A stretch of DNA of 64,000 nucleotides from Locusta migratoria (Eukaryota > Arthropoda > Insecta > Orthoptera > Acrididae), in NCBI GenBank assembly GCA_026315105.1, contig CM048744.1, forward strand, positions 360,469,168-360,533,167. The letters run 5' to 3'. The position numbers and the translations under genes are program-made. The notes below the pieces were generated by a model. It worked only from the letters and a program-made list of their open reading frames with translations. It was not told the DNA's origin and did no database searches. Positions 21,640 through 32,363 of the stretch are shown one piece after another (the first letter of the stretch is position 1; each line of letters starts with the position of its first letter).

Positions 21640-22205
21640 ATGTTATTATCCAACAATATTGTGAACTGGGTTTCTGACAGAGATATATATGTGGTCGGCA
21701 TTGGGAGACAACTCAGTCGTCACATTGATCTCTTCTTCATGTGGTGCAGAAGAGGTCATCCAAGTCAAGAGATACTTGCAACAAAAAAGGGAAACATAAT
21801 GATTCCCAGACCAAAACCTGGTAGCCAAGTGTAACACACATATGAGAGGTACTGATCAGGTGGATGAGAATCTAATATGCTACTGCAATGGAAAAAGAGC
21901 AAGAAATGGTACTATTGTATCTTTACATGGATGTTAGATGTCGCCGTACAAGACAGTTGGATTTTGTATAATAAAGCAAGAAACAAAACTATTTCTCAGC
22001 TTGAATTCAAGAGGGAAGTAGCAGCAGTGTACTTAGGAAGATACCAAGCTTTACCCAAAAGAGGCGGAAGACCTTCTGCAACAAGGGCATCTACTGACAG
22101 TCACCTATCAGATTCCATTAGATCTGATAAAACTGACCACCTCGTCCAGCATACAGAAGGAAAGAAGGATAATAGGTGTGCTTGCAAGGACTGTAAATCT
22201 AAGTG
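21640..22205 (+). pseudogene. piggyBac transposase C-terminal remnant
   Basis: Reads NIMIPRPKPG, SKKWYYCIFTWMLDVAVQDS, WILYNKARNKTISQLEFKRE and a C-terminal CACKDCKSK. These match the VxxPxP, KKWYWPLF.WMLDVA..N.W.LY, QLEFRR and terminal cysteine motifs of piggyBac transposases. Two stops interrupt it near 21830-21870. Confidence 0.82.
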
Positions 22206-22420
22206 AGAACAATGTGTTCCAAGTGAAATGTGGGATTGTGTATAGAAGGTTTTATTCAGATTCATCCTTATCAATTGCTTCTGTTATAAAATATCACTTG
22301 TATGACCAAGATTTTGTAATAAATTTACACAAAGTTGTATGTGTAATAAGAACTTTCAATAACCTAGTTATTTTGTTGAAGTTGTAATCCACACAAATTT
22401 AGGTATTGAAAGCGCCTAGC

Positions 22421-22436
22421 GTTGCCATATGGCAAC
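22421..22436. repeat. 16-bp palindrome GTTGCCATATGGCAAC, copy 3
   Basis: Preceded by AGCGCCTAGC as in copy 1; lies about 130 bp from the right end. Confidence 0.8.
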
Positions 22437-22589
22437 ATCAAATATATCGTTAAAGGCTGTAATAACTTTTGTAAAAATAACTATGTTGTATAATTTATGC
22501 ACTATTGAGACATAATAAAGCAAGAAATTTTAAAATAAAAATTAATCAATCAATTCAGGTGCTAATCGGTTAATTGAACTATCTGCTTC

Positions 22590-22818
22590 TGAATATGCCT
22601 TTCTGAGCTAAAGTGTCTGATGCCCTGGGTTTTTGTTTCATTACTCCAACCAACAAACAAGTCTCTCTCCAAATATGTGAATGAACTCACTGAAACCTTC
22701 ACAGACAAAATTAGCCTCATGTCCTGTACAGAAAGAGATATCCCTCACCTTCTCTCCAGTCACCCACCACCTCCCACATACCCACCATCCAGACACAATG
22801 GTGCAACTTTACCAGTCA
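22590..22818 (+). mobile_element. PLE fragment, upstream part (split by foldback element)
   Basis: Contains CTGGGTTTTTGTTTCATTAC, ACTCACTGAAACCTTCACAG and a ccttctctccagtcaccca stretch that I recognise from a PLE polyprotein. It resumes at 23534 after the foldback element. Confidence 0.5.
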
Positions 22819-23530
22819 CAAGGAGACCACATGGATATTGAATTTTAGATTTTTTGATATTTATGGTACGTGAAAATCAGAACTCAAATAACAGTCAGCC
22901 AAGCCATTCGATACAGCTCTCAAAAATTTTCGAGAAAATCGACTTTGAAGTTTTACAAAGTAGATGTAAGTACCAATAATTTAAACGATTACTGCATCTT
23001 TTGGTGTAGCTCAGGTGGTAGCATTGTGGCCTTCCATCCGTTGGATTGGTGCTTCGAATCCTGTCGTGACAATTTTTTTTTTTTTTTTTTTTACTTTTCC
23101 ATTGTGTTCAAATACTTATACAATTTTAATTTCTAATGCTAATTTTTATGAAAAGTACACATATTATGGTTTATTAATAATTTTCTATCTTTTATAGATG
23201 GTTGTTAATAATGATGGTTTCAATATAAAAACATAAGTTACATTTTTTACAGTATTGGCTTCTTTATTATTTGACAATGGTAGTGTTCAGTTTGTGAAGA
23301 GCTACAATAGTGTATTTGGAAAGTCATTTCCAGTCATTTCCATAGCTATTAATGGCACCTGCTTTTATTATTGGTATTTACATGCACTTTGCAGAACTTC
23401 AAAGTTGGTTTTCTCAAGAATTTTTCAGAGTTGCATTGAATGGCTTCGGCTGATTGTTATTTAAGTTCTGAACTTGACATACCATAAATATAAATAAATT
23501 TTAAAATCCATTACCCATGCGGTCTCCTTG
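22819..23530. mobile_element. Foldback/TIR element, copy 1, with tRNA-like segment
   Basis: Flanked by TCA on both sides (22816-22818, 23531-23533). TIRs start CAAGGAGACCACATGG and extend over about 130 bp (GGTACGTGAAAATCAGAACT; AATAACAGTCAGCCAAGCCA). Inside is a pol III-like segment (23003-23071) with box A TAGCTCAGGTGG and box B GCTTCGAATCC, followed by a T-run. No coding capacity. Same family as 43692-44808. Confidence 0.85.
23003..23071 (+). repeat. tRNA-like segment with pol III boxes (foldback copy 1)
   Basis: Box A TAGCTCAGGTGG (23007-23018) and box B GCTTCGAATCC (23051-23061), then T18. The spacing is tRNA-like but the stems do not all pair, so this is a tRNA-derived repeat and not a tRNA gene. 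Confidence 0.6.
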
Positions 23531-23533
23531 TCA

Positions 23534-24030
23534 GTACCACTGACTGCTGGAGCAACTGAATCACATTCTCCACCGTGGTTTCAACTACCTCTTATCCTGA
23601 CCAGAAATTAAGATTATTCTACCCAATATCCTCCTCACATCTACCCCAGTAGTATTCCACCACCCACCAAATGTACACAATGACCTTCCAGCTGACACTG
23701 CACCTAACAGCTTTATCCTGTTCCCCTACTCCCTGCAAATTTGACTAAACAGCTCGAGCATCTTCCCTATTTGTGCCCTACTATCCCTCTCCACCCAATA
23801 CCACCACCTCATCCCACTAACATTTGCTGTTCCAATCAGGTGCAGTTGCAATCTGCAGACTGGCTTCACCAGATAGTGACAGTGGTTGTGTATGCACATC
23901 TTTTTGTGTGAGTGATTAATTTCTAAGAATGTTTGGACAGAAAGCTTAATTGTTTAGCAGTCTTTTCACTATGCCTTTTTGAGATTCAATGTGTCATCTA
24001 TATGGTGAGTAGCAATGTATAATTTTCATG
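23534..24030 (+). mobile_element. PLE fragment, downstream part and 3' tail
   Basis: Contains CCTCTTATCCTGACCAGAAA, ATCCTCCTCACATCTACCCC and CACCCACCAAATG (PLE coding region), then a C-rich 3' region, GCAGACTGG..GTGACAGTGG, a weak hairpin core (23923-23947) ending GAAAGCTT, and the tail TATGGTGAGTAGCAATGT. The GIY-YIG part is deleted. Confidence 0.55.
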
Positions 24031-24600
24031 ATATTGTTGTTTCATCCTGAAATTTCTATTGTTCAATTCCTAAGTAGTTTAGAGAAAAAAGTGTGGGGGG
24101 GGGGCGTGCGCCATTCCAGGCCTCCCCTCTTTCCTCCTTTCATTCTTTAATTAAGTTTTATATATGTTCCTCTTGTGGCACTTACAGTATTTAGTCGATA
24201 TTCCAACTCAATCCAAACCCGTTCTAAGAGTGCAGCATCAAATGTCTCAATAGCTACCCTACCATTATTCAGCATTCAAATCAGTATACTTTTGACTTGC
24301 TATGTGGTTTGATTTCCTCCAACAACAATTGCAGTCTGTCTAAAAACAGGTGAAGATTTAATCTTAGCATCTGATGCACAGTTATGAGGGATTCACAGTT
24401 CTTTTGAGGCCTTACATACCGATTTCTGTGGTGAATAAAGGAAAACCAACCCAGTTCTCTCTGTATTTTCATCTCTTGGCCTGAATTGCATGGTATTGAG
24501 ATCCATGAAGTTTATGTGCCATTTTCTTATGGGTTATTGAGAAGGTGGCAGTGTGCCATACCATGTTCTGAAATTTCTCTTAAATATACTGTCTTGACTA
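24031..24600. other. Unassigned intron sequence
   Basis: No coding signal; a G-run near 24097-24105. Confidence 0.35.
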
Positions 24601-24989
24601 CATTTCAGCAGGGTCGTATTTAGGGTATGTGACGCTCCTGTGCAGCAATTCACTTTATGCCCTGCCTCTCTCCCCAATCTCTGGATATGCCACTGCTATC
24701 ACCACAACAACCTGAATTTTCAAATTTATTGCTGTAATCGAAACTCTGAATAATGATGATTCAATTAACTTTGAATTATTTTTATTATTATACACCTAGT
24801 AGACCCTTTGTGGATCACATGAAACCTCTACAGTTCTTCCTGCGATTTGCCCAAGAGACCATTTTCTCATTCATGGCTTTCTTTCTTTCTTCCATCCACT
24901 TTGTGTCGGTTTTTTGTGGCTCATGTATCTAGCTGAACTTTCCACTTGTCTACTTTGCTTCTGTAAATGTTACTGTCTGCAGGGGCCTG

Positions 24990-26410
24990 AATGGTGAGTT
25001 GAGCATCTGTAAGGTCTCCTCGTACTTGTTTGTGCCATGTCATACCTTTAAGATTTTCAGTGGCTGTGAGAATCTGGTGTGTGAGTCTATACTCAGAGAG
25101 TCTGTGTATGTGTCCATAGAATTTAGGCGTTTTTTTCTAATGTCAGCAGGAATATTTGAAAACTTCTCTGTAGTTTTATTGGTTTGTGGTCTATATCCAG
25201 CTTCAGTTTTTTGTGGTCCAAGGATTTTCCTAATGATCTTTCATTCTTCTTTTTGTAGATTTTGTAATAGCATCTTGTTATGGACCAAGGTTTCTGCTGC
25301 ATATAGCACCTCAGGTTTAATGCCAGTGCCATAATGCCTGATTTTTGCATGCATCAACATGCACTTTTTGTTGTAAAGTTGGTGTGTTCAACCATAGGCT
25401 CTCTTTAGTTTCTGTGCTCGAGCTTCGTGAGACTTTTTTTAGTCCAGTGGGTTCCAAAATTTCCCCATGGTATTTAAAATGTGGGACTCTGTTTATCCAT
25501 CCATATTTTGTGGTGAGATGCTCTGTGTTTAAGAGTGTACACATACATTGTGTTTTATCGAAAGAAACTTGCAAGCCAACCTTCTCGGTGCAGTCCTTGA
25601 GTATTTATATCTGACATATTGCATTTTGTTCATTGTCTGCCAATATTGCAAGGTCACCACCAAAGGCTAGGCAGTTGACTTCAGCTTTCCTTCCAACCTT
25701 CACTGGTTTCCAGAGGCCATGTTTTTTCTAAGCTCACTCTCAAATTCCCTTATCCAAAATGATATTTAACAGAATTGGAGATATCCCGTCTCCTTGTCTT
25801 ACTCCAATTCTGATCTCAAAACATTCCGAGATTTTCCCCATGAATTTTACTTTAGAGGTTGTGTTGGAGAATGTTCAATGAGCTTACGTGTTTTCTGGTC
25901 AAGTCTATTAGACTGTTGATAAGGGATTTATGGCTGACTGATTCATACGCCTTCTTGAAGTCGACGAGTATACATGTTGTGGACTTATGTCTAATAGCTC
26001 TGTATTTCAATGTTGTTTTCAGATTAAAAATTTGTTCAAGGCAGGAACTTCCGGGTCTGAAACCTGCTCGATACAATCTTGTGCTCAGCTTGTTCCTGTG
26101 TACTCTGCAATAGACAGGAAGAGAGGATCTTGTAGGTGACTGGTAGTAATGAAATGCCTTAGTAATTGTTGACATCTGTTCTGTCACCTTTTTTGTGAAG
26201 GGCGTGGATAAGTGCTCACTTCCAGTTGTTGGGTAATTTTTCTGTTGTCCAAATTTCTTTGATGATTTCCTTTAGCTCCTGAAGTGATTTAGAGCCTAAA
26301 TTTCTCAGTAGTTCTGCTACTATGTTGTCATCACCGGCTGCCTTGTTGTTTTTGAGATGGTGGATGTGCTTGATGATTTCTCCTTTTGAGGGCGGTATAA
26401 AGTCTAGGTT

Positions 26411-26454
<44 letters not shown>

Positions 26455-26880
26455 AGTTCAATAAGTGGGAACCTTTCTGTGGGTTCTGGGCAGTTGAGTA
26501 AATCGGCGAAGTAAACTGCGATTTCTTTGCAGTTTTCTTCATTAGTAAGTGCTAATTTTCCATTTTGTTTTTTAAAGCAGAGATTTTGGGATGTGTATCC
26601 TCGTATCCTATTTGCAAATGTCCTGTAGAAATCTCTCATATTGTAGTTCTGAAAGTCACTCTCCAGTTTTTCCAGTTGTTCATTTAGGTACCTTCTCTTG
26701 GTTTGTCTGATGGTTCTGGCTGTTTCTTTCCATACTATGAAGAAATTCTGTGGTGTTTCTGGCTTCTTCTTGCTGTATTTCTGGAAGACCAATTTGCGTG
26801 CTTCTAGGTTTTAAGGCTTTAACTTTGAAATAATACAAAAACGTTCTCGATGGCAAAATTTTGCCGCCCTGTGCAGCCAC
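24990..26880 (-). pseudogene. Non-LTR retrotransposon (RTE-like) inside the hAT-like element
   Basis: On the - strand: VWKETARTIRQTKRRYLNEQ, FANRIRGYTSQNLCFKK, then AGFRPGSSCLEQIFNLKTTL and CILVDFKKAYESVSHKSL (RT motifs; catalytic-site region VDFKKAY). Downstream FGGDLAILADN (a decayed xxDD box) and HLTTKYGWINRVPHFKYHG. A (GT)n tract interrupts the frame at 26413-26453. Stops and frameshifts throughout. Confidence 0.72.
26413..26453. repeat. (GT)n microsatellite inside LINE coding region
   Basis: About 20 GT units reading THTHTH on the - strand between FPLIEL and QPRLYTALKRR of the LINE. Confidence 0.95.
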
Positions 26881-26918
26881 ACATGTTGCACCTGCCTAAA
26901 TACGACCCTGTGTTTCAG

Positions 26919-27359
26919 TACACTTGAACATACTCCATTCTTCTATTTATGTATGTTACTCCAACCACCCTGAAGGGTAAAAAACTAAATAAATATGTAT
27001 TAAAAAATCTTTTCAGTTAATTTGGTCTTGTCAACTGGAAAGACAAAACATACAATCATTGCCTTAAATGGAAAACTTTTTTAATTGGTGCAGTCTGAAC
27101 TTCCTATCTGACATACACTTCCTCCCGTAGCTTCTGCCCTGTAGCCTGTACTCTAGCCCCCCTCCTCCCCGTTCCCCTTTTGGTACACATTATGGACTGG
27201 TTTACAAGCTTACCTGTTATCAGTTTTTTTGTCCACTCTTTACATTTTCACCCTTCTTGTGTATCCTTTTTAAAAGCCTTAAAAGGTGTTTCTGTTTGAA
27301 ACCCATTGATTGAGAATTATAATTTTCTTGACTCGTGTCAAATTTTCTCAATAATGAGA
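26919..27359. other. Unassigned intron sequence
   Basis: No coding signal or clear repeat. Confidence 0.35.
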
Positions 27360-28580
27360 ATGGCTTGCAACACATTCCAAAGGTGAACAAGAGCTGCGGA
27401 CAGGCGCATTATAAAGAGAATCATACATACACAATTTAGCTTTCGGGAGTGCATCCGGGACAGCGACAATTCTTCGTCCGATATTTCGGCTGCAAACCTT
27501 ACAGCCTTCTTCAAGGCGAGTCCAAGATTGAGTTCTCAGTGTCTTCGCGTGCCTATTTATATGGTAAATCACGTGATGCAAAGCTACTGAGGATTAGACT
27601 GTGCATGCTCGAAGATATCACATTCGTAACTGCTGGGCTAGTCATAGATGAATATATACTTCAAAGATAAACATGTGAGCGCTAACTGCAAACATAAATA
27701 GAGCTGTTATGTATCCACAGTGCTTACAAATGAATAATTAATCATTAAGAGTGGTAACATCAATCGGGAGTGAAGGCACAGACATTCTTTCAGAACGAAG
27801 ATGTGATATAAGTGGTTTCCATGCATTGTCATCATGATTTAACAGGTTGTCTGCCAGTTGTATGTGTTGTTCTTCAAAAATAGCCAGAATCATGAAGAAA
27901 CATAAAGTGGATGTGATCTTCCGCCCACAAGCTAAGACCTCAGCTCTTCTGGGATCTGTCAAAGATGACCTGTTATGAAATCCCTTGTGAGTGTGGAAAA
28001 CGTTACGTTGGACAAACCATGCGCACTGTACAGGAACGATGTGTTGAGCACACAACTTCTTCAGTCCAACAAGTCTGCAGTAGCCGAACATTGTATTTCT
28101 ACTGGCCGTTCCATGAATTACTAAGAAGTAAAGATATTAACCACAGCTTCTACTTTCTGGGACTCAGTTGTAAAGGAAGCTGTATACATACAACTGGCGG
28201 ACAACCTGTTAAATCCTGATGATGGATTTCATCTTGACAATGCATGAAAGCCACTTATATCAAGCCTTCGTTGTGAAAGAATGTCTGTGTCTTCACTTCC
28301 GATGATGTCACCACTTTTAATGATTAATTATTCATTTGTAAGCACTGTGGATACATAACAGCTCTATTTATGTTTGCACTTAGCGCTCACATGTTTATCT
28401 TTGAAGTAGCTTTGCATCACGTGATTTACTGTATAAATAGGCACGTGCAGACGCTGAGAACTCAGTCTTGGGCTTGCCTTGAAGATGGCTGTAAGGTTTG
28501 CAGCCAAAATATCAGATGAAGAATTGTCGGTATCCCGGATGCAGTCCCGAAAGATGATGGAATATTATGTCTGCCGGGAA
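27360..28580 (+). mobile_element. PLE of a second family, with inverted 3' copies on both sides
   Basis: Inverted arms of about 400-500 bp (27400-27890 and 28140-28580) share GTAAGCACTGTGGATACATA, CGCTCACATGTTTATCTTTG and GCATCACGTGATTTAC. Between them lies + strand coding for the linker and GIY-YIG domain of a PLE. Each arm carries the hairpin core at the outer side (27484-27515 on -, 28478-28510 on +). Inverted partial copies of this type are known for Penelope elements. Confidence 0.72.
27893..28260 (+). pseudogene. PLE C-terminus with GIY-YIG endonuclease domain
   Basis: Reads MKKHKVDVIFRPQAKTSALL, GSVKDD, then IPCECGKRYVGQTMRTVQER (GIY-YIG: I-CECGK-YVGQT-R), EHTTSSVQ and FWDSVVKEAVYIQLADN in shifted frames. 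At least two frameshifts. The same C-terminus is found on the - strand at 27738-27890 (HIQLADNLLNHDDNAWKPL). Confidence 0.8.
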
Positions 28581-28779
28581 AACTTCAAGAATCACAATTA
28601 ATGAGTTGTTGGAGGCTTTCTGCCAAGTAGTCTCTTTGATTCATAACAACTGATCTTTGTCTGCAGGGAGGAAAATTATGTCAAGAATTGTTTGGAGATT
28701 GTGAATAGCCATCCTTTCTTCTGCTTAAAGGTTCACGTTCTTAGGAAGGGCCTTTGAGAAGGATGTTGACGCTACATTG
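28581..28779. other. Unassigned intron sequence
   Basis: No clear signal. Confidence 0.35.
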
Positions 28780-28809
28780 TAAGGGAAAAATTTCTGGAGG
28801 TTGACCAGT

Positions 28810-28911
28810 TAGTGGTTAAGTGGGGTTGAATCTGGAAGAGGCAAGTTTCAATGTTGGGGTTAGTGGTTAAGTGTGACTGAATCTGTGAGAGGTAAGTTTC
28901 AATGTTGGGAT
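28810..28911 (+). repeat. Two tandem copies of a 51-bp unit
   Basis: Both copies begin TAGTGGTTAAGTG and share AGAGG.AAGTTTCAATGTTG. They differ at several positions, so the duplication is old. Confidence 0.85.
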
Positions 28912-29177
28912 TAGGGTGGCTACAGTCAGAGGGTTTGGTGGCAACTAGTGTTTCCACCAAAGGCATTGGAACATACATGCTTTGTAAGGCAGCATTATAT
29001 CCATCTCCACCCTCACCTTCCATCCTTCCCAATCCCGTCCCATCCCAGCTCCAAGTTGTTCTCACTATAGTGTATTACACAGAACTCAGCAGCTGGTGAT
29101 GATAGTTGTATGTTTGTGAGTATGCTTTGTGAGTCCACGTGTGTCCTTTTCCTGAAGAAAGCTGTAGCCAAAAGCTA

Positions 29178-29179
<2 letters not shown>

Positions 29180-29225
<46 letters not shown>
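29180..29225. repeat. (GT)n microsatellite
   Basis: About 22 GT units directly after the hairpin core. Confidence 0.95.
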
Positions 29226-29227
<2 letters not shown>

Positions 29228-29503
29228 TATCTTGTTTTACACAGAGAGTTATAAGCTATCCGTATTGTATTGTTCAATCACAACATGGTCTTTCCATTGT
29301 TAGACATATCACAGTCTCTTATTTGAAAGATATTAAATAATTCATTTTTATTCTTACTATAATAGTGACTCAGAAGACAGCCACCAACTATGTATATAAT
29401 TTCTTAATATGCTCTCTGGTTTCATGTCTTGTTCTCATTATTCATGTACTTCCCTTTGTAACAGTTTTAGTACATTAATGTACATCAAAAATTTCTTTTT
29501 CAG

Positions 29504-29555
29504 TGTTGGAGTGGAGGAGGAAGTGGAAATGCTTCCATATACAGGAGTTAGAAAT
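29504..29555 (+). CDS. Nhe3: NHE6/7/9-like exchanger, short post-membrane exon
   Basis: A 52-nt exon after the acceptor TTTCTTTTTCAG and before AAT|GTAAGT. The leading T completes proline, then it reads VGVEEEVEMLPYTGVRN. The VGV-E start directly after the last helix is typical of NHE6/7/9 proteins. It ends in phase 0, so it can splice either to the microexon at 37592 or straight to 50093. Confidence 0.9.
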
Positions 29556-30033
29556 GTAAGTGTCAGTAGAACATCTATCACATGCAATTTTGTGTAATCT
29601 ATGTTTTGTTTTACATATAACTGTACTATTTAATAACATAAGAAGACTAACGTGTATTGCATTGCTAGATTTGTTAGTTTTGAGCTTATTTCTATTTAAC
29701 ATAAAAATATCCCATTACTATCATGGAAGGGACAAGAGGATTGTCTACTGTGAGATGACCAGGAAGAATAGTCAATGATGTTGAATAATATACTGTATTT
29801 GTTTATTGTTACTATCTCCAAAATGGAATAGCAGAATTGGTAGAGCTGTCTGATCAGGGGGAAAAAAAGGAATGGTATATACTTGGATCACATCTGTGTG
29901 TCTTACATTCCAAACATCGATATTAAAACTGGTTTCATTAAAAGTAGCACACCAAATGAGGGAAAATATGGGTATGTTGAGTTATGATGGATTGAATTGT
30001 CCAGGATGGATCCTTAACTAGGTGACAAATGAG

Positions 30034-30307
30034 CTCTCCCTCCCTCCCTCCCTCCCTCCCTCCCTCCCTCCCTCCCCCTCTCTCCCCCCCTCTCTCTCCT
30101 CCCCTCTCTCTCCTCCCCCATCTCCCTCTCCCCCTCTCTACCCCCCTCTCCCCCTCTCTACCCCCTCTCCCCCTCTCTACTCCCTCTCCCCCTCTCTACC
30201 CCCTCTCCCCCGTCTCCCCCCTCTCCCCCCTCTTCCCCCCTCCCCCCTCTCCCTCCCCTGCTCTCTTCCCCCCCTCTCTGACCCCTCTCACCTCCCTTAC
30301 CCCCCTC
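30034..30307. repeat. Polypyrimidine tract, 270 bp of C/T
   Basis: Starts as (TCCC)n and continues as CCCCCTCTCTAC and CCCCTCTC units with very few purines. Such homopurine-homopyrimidine DNA can form triplex structures (known property). A SINE is inserted at its right end. Confidence 0.9.
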
Positions 30308-30319
30308 CCTTGTCTCTCC

Positions 30320-30515
30320 AAAAATGTTCAAAAGTTTGTTGAGCTTATGGGACTTAACTATGGGGTAATCACCCCTAAACTTACAAACTACTTATGATCT
30401 ACCTAATACTAAGGACAGCACATATATCCAGCCCGAGGGGGGATTCAAACTCCCGACCTAGTGGTCATGAAGACTGTGACTGACGCACCTCAGTCTCCTC
30501 GGCCACTGCAGCCAG
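30320..30515 (-). mobile_element. Full-length tRNA-derived SINE
   Basis: Flanked by a perfect 12-bp duplication CCTTGTCTCTCC (30308-30319, 30516-30527). The - strand starts GGCTGCAGTGGCCGAGGAGA (box A region), has box B-like GGGAGTTTGAATCCC, then a body with GTCCTTAGTATTAGG and a 3' end GGGACTTAA..CATAAGCTC. I recognise it as a SINE common in grasshopper genomes. Intact ends suggest a fairly recent insertion. Confidence 0.85.
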
Positions 30516-30539
30516 CCTTGTCTCTCCCTCCCCTTCCTC

Positions 30540-31320
30540 TGTACAAAGTTTGTGATTTTCTTTGCACAATAAGGACAGATCCTTTGAAATAACACTATTT
30601 GTGAAGTCTTTAATCTACTTTGATCTGAACAATGACTTAATCTTCAATTGTGCCACATATGGCTGGAAGTTAGGAGTGGTTAAGAAAACTTATTTCTTTC
30701 ATTGTTTTAATGTGGGGTAATTACCTTTGACTCAGTGATTGATTTTTTAAATATTTTGATTACCATTATTGTATTTGTACTCGTACTCATTTTTAATACA
30801 TCCAGCACATTGTGAAACTCATTTGTGTGTGTGTTTTTACATATCAACATTTACTGCTTTAATAATGTGTGGCAGCACCTTCGTATGTGAATAGCACTTG
30901 CTTCTGTGTAACAACGTTGTACTCTTCTTAAGAGACAAAATATGATCCATTGTAGACTGTACTGCATATATTTTTATTTTATTGTGCCAATAGCTACTTT
31001 TGATCTTGATTTATCCTTAATCACATGTATTACATATTGTTATTCACTGATGTAATACTTGTTCTTGGTAATGACTAATGTTCGAAATTAGCTAATAGCA
31101 AAGTCATACAAAATTATCTTCAGTATAGTTTACAATGTAACATACCCTCTTTCATAAGATATGTAGGTACTGTAAAATTCCCCTCCCCCCTCCCCCACCC
31201 AAAAAAAAAAAAAAAAGTCTTAAGTTTCTATAAAGTTGTGATTGCCACTTATCTCAGATGTCAACATGCAGTAATCACTCAGAGACAACAGATGGCAACA
31301 CTGGAAGTGGAGGGTGTATA
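30540..31320. other. Unassigned intron sequence
   Basis: No coding signal; a short C/A-rich run near 31181-31216. Confidence 0.35.
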
Positions 31321-31324
31321 AAGC

Positions 31325-31620
31325 ATAAAGGAGGACACACAAAACAGTACTTTTGTTTTTCTAATGAGGAAACAGAACAGTTTATTTGATATAAAAATGG
31401 CATGATTACTCTATCGCCTTTTGGACTGAGGCTGAAAGCATTTACAAAACAGCTTACTTTGTAAATGTGCTTTCATGGTAAAAGTATCAGGTGCATGGCA
31501 AAATGGCACAATCCGAAACTAGCAATGAGGCAACTGTGGTGCAGGCCACAGATGATGGGGGAACAATGGCTGCAGAGATGTGTACAGACAAATAGACATG
31601 TGCAGTGAAACCCCTATTTT
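31325..31620 (+). mobile_element. Tc1-like transposon N-terminal fragment
   Basis: Contains GGAAGTGGAGGGTGTATAAA, AGGTGCATGGCAAAATGGCA and GAGGCAACTGTGGTGCAGGC, which I recognise from the 5' region of an insect Tc1-like transposase. The reading frame is broken and the catalytic part is absent. Confidence 0.45.
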
Positions 31621-32300
31621 ACATTTTCATGCAGTCCATACTTGAAGACAGTAAAAGTGAGGAAAATTCAGAATCAAGGGAACATGTTTAAATCCCCAAA
31701 ATATGATCAGAAACAAATGTAATGAGCTTATGTACAATAGGGGAAAAGAAGATTACGTGGCCCAAATAATTTGAAGTCCAAGAACAGAACATTGCGTATG
31801 CCCAAGCTCTTAAGTGCAAGCGTTGCTAACTCCAGTGGTCTGTGCAGCTTCAGCTTGCTGTTTACATCATCAGTTAGAAGCAGTACAGTAGTTAAGATGT
31901 TGAGATTCATTGCACTTTAACTCATGTATCATTTATTTTGGAAAACATTATTTGAGCACGTAGAAATGGTTGATGTATAAGAATCCCATGTGGGTACATT
32001 TACTACAACGATCTGCTTCTCACATATGTTTCATCGGGTGCATGGATAGGATGACTATTTAGGAATGCAACAAGTGTGTGTGTGAATCCCAGCGGAGTCA
32101 GATTATTTTTTAGATCTCTAGTAGGTAATATTTTAAATATTAATTCACTAAAAATTGTACAGTTGTAGGCTTTTATAGTTGTTTAGAAGATTCTATTTTA
32201 TAATAATCTAATTATTAATCAGACAGACATGTTTTCATAGTAGTAATATTGAAAGTGGATGTATTTTATTTGTAAATACTTCAACCGCCACATGGTGTCT
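31621..32300. other. Unassigned intron sequence
   Basis: No coding signal; possibly includes the left end of the Tc1-like element that follows. Confidence 0.35.
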
Positions 32301-32363
32301 TTGTAGTTTTCAGCTAAGGAAAACGTATCAGCTGATTAGCATATGTCATAGGTCTACTTCAAA

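Larger units (their letters stand above)
20824..22569 (+). mobile_element. piggyBac-like DNA transposon remnant
   Basis: Flanked by TTAA at 20820-20823 and 22570-22573. Ends are CCCACTAGCGCC (left) and, inverted, CCGATTAGCACC (right). The + strand carries N- and C-terminal transposase pieces with the middle deleted. Three copies of a 16-bp palindrome lie near the ends and inside. Non-autonomous because the catalytic core is missing. Confidence 0.85.
24609..26910. mobile_element. hAT-like DNA element carrying a non-LTR retrotransposon
   Basis: Inverted ends CAGGGTCGTATTTAGG at both sides. Flanks CATTTCAG (24601-24608) and TGTTTCAG (26911-26918) agree at 6 of 8 positions, consistent with an aged 8-bp duplication. 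CAGGG ends and 8-bp duplications fit hAT elements. The interior is nearly all a - strand LINE, so the DNA element is non-autonomous or was invaded. Superfamily is inferred from ends only. Confidence 0.6.
28780..29275 (+). mobile_element. PLE 3' region with hairpin, (GT)n and tandem duplication
   Basis: Contains a 51-bp tandem duplication (28810-28911), GTAAGGCAGCATTATATCCA (shared in inverted form with 57880-57900), CAGCAGCTGGTGATGATAG, the hairpin core CTGAAGAAAGCTGTAGCC then AAAAGCTAAG (29152-29180), a (GT)n tract and a GAGAGTTATAAGCTATCC tail. No coding sequence. Confidence 0.5.

Noticed and set aside
30022..30397. Proline/leucine/serine-rich open stretches of 106 and 122 codons
   Set aside because: Translation of the polypyrimidine tract; no start context or homology.
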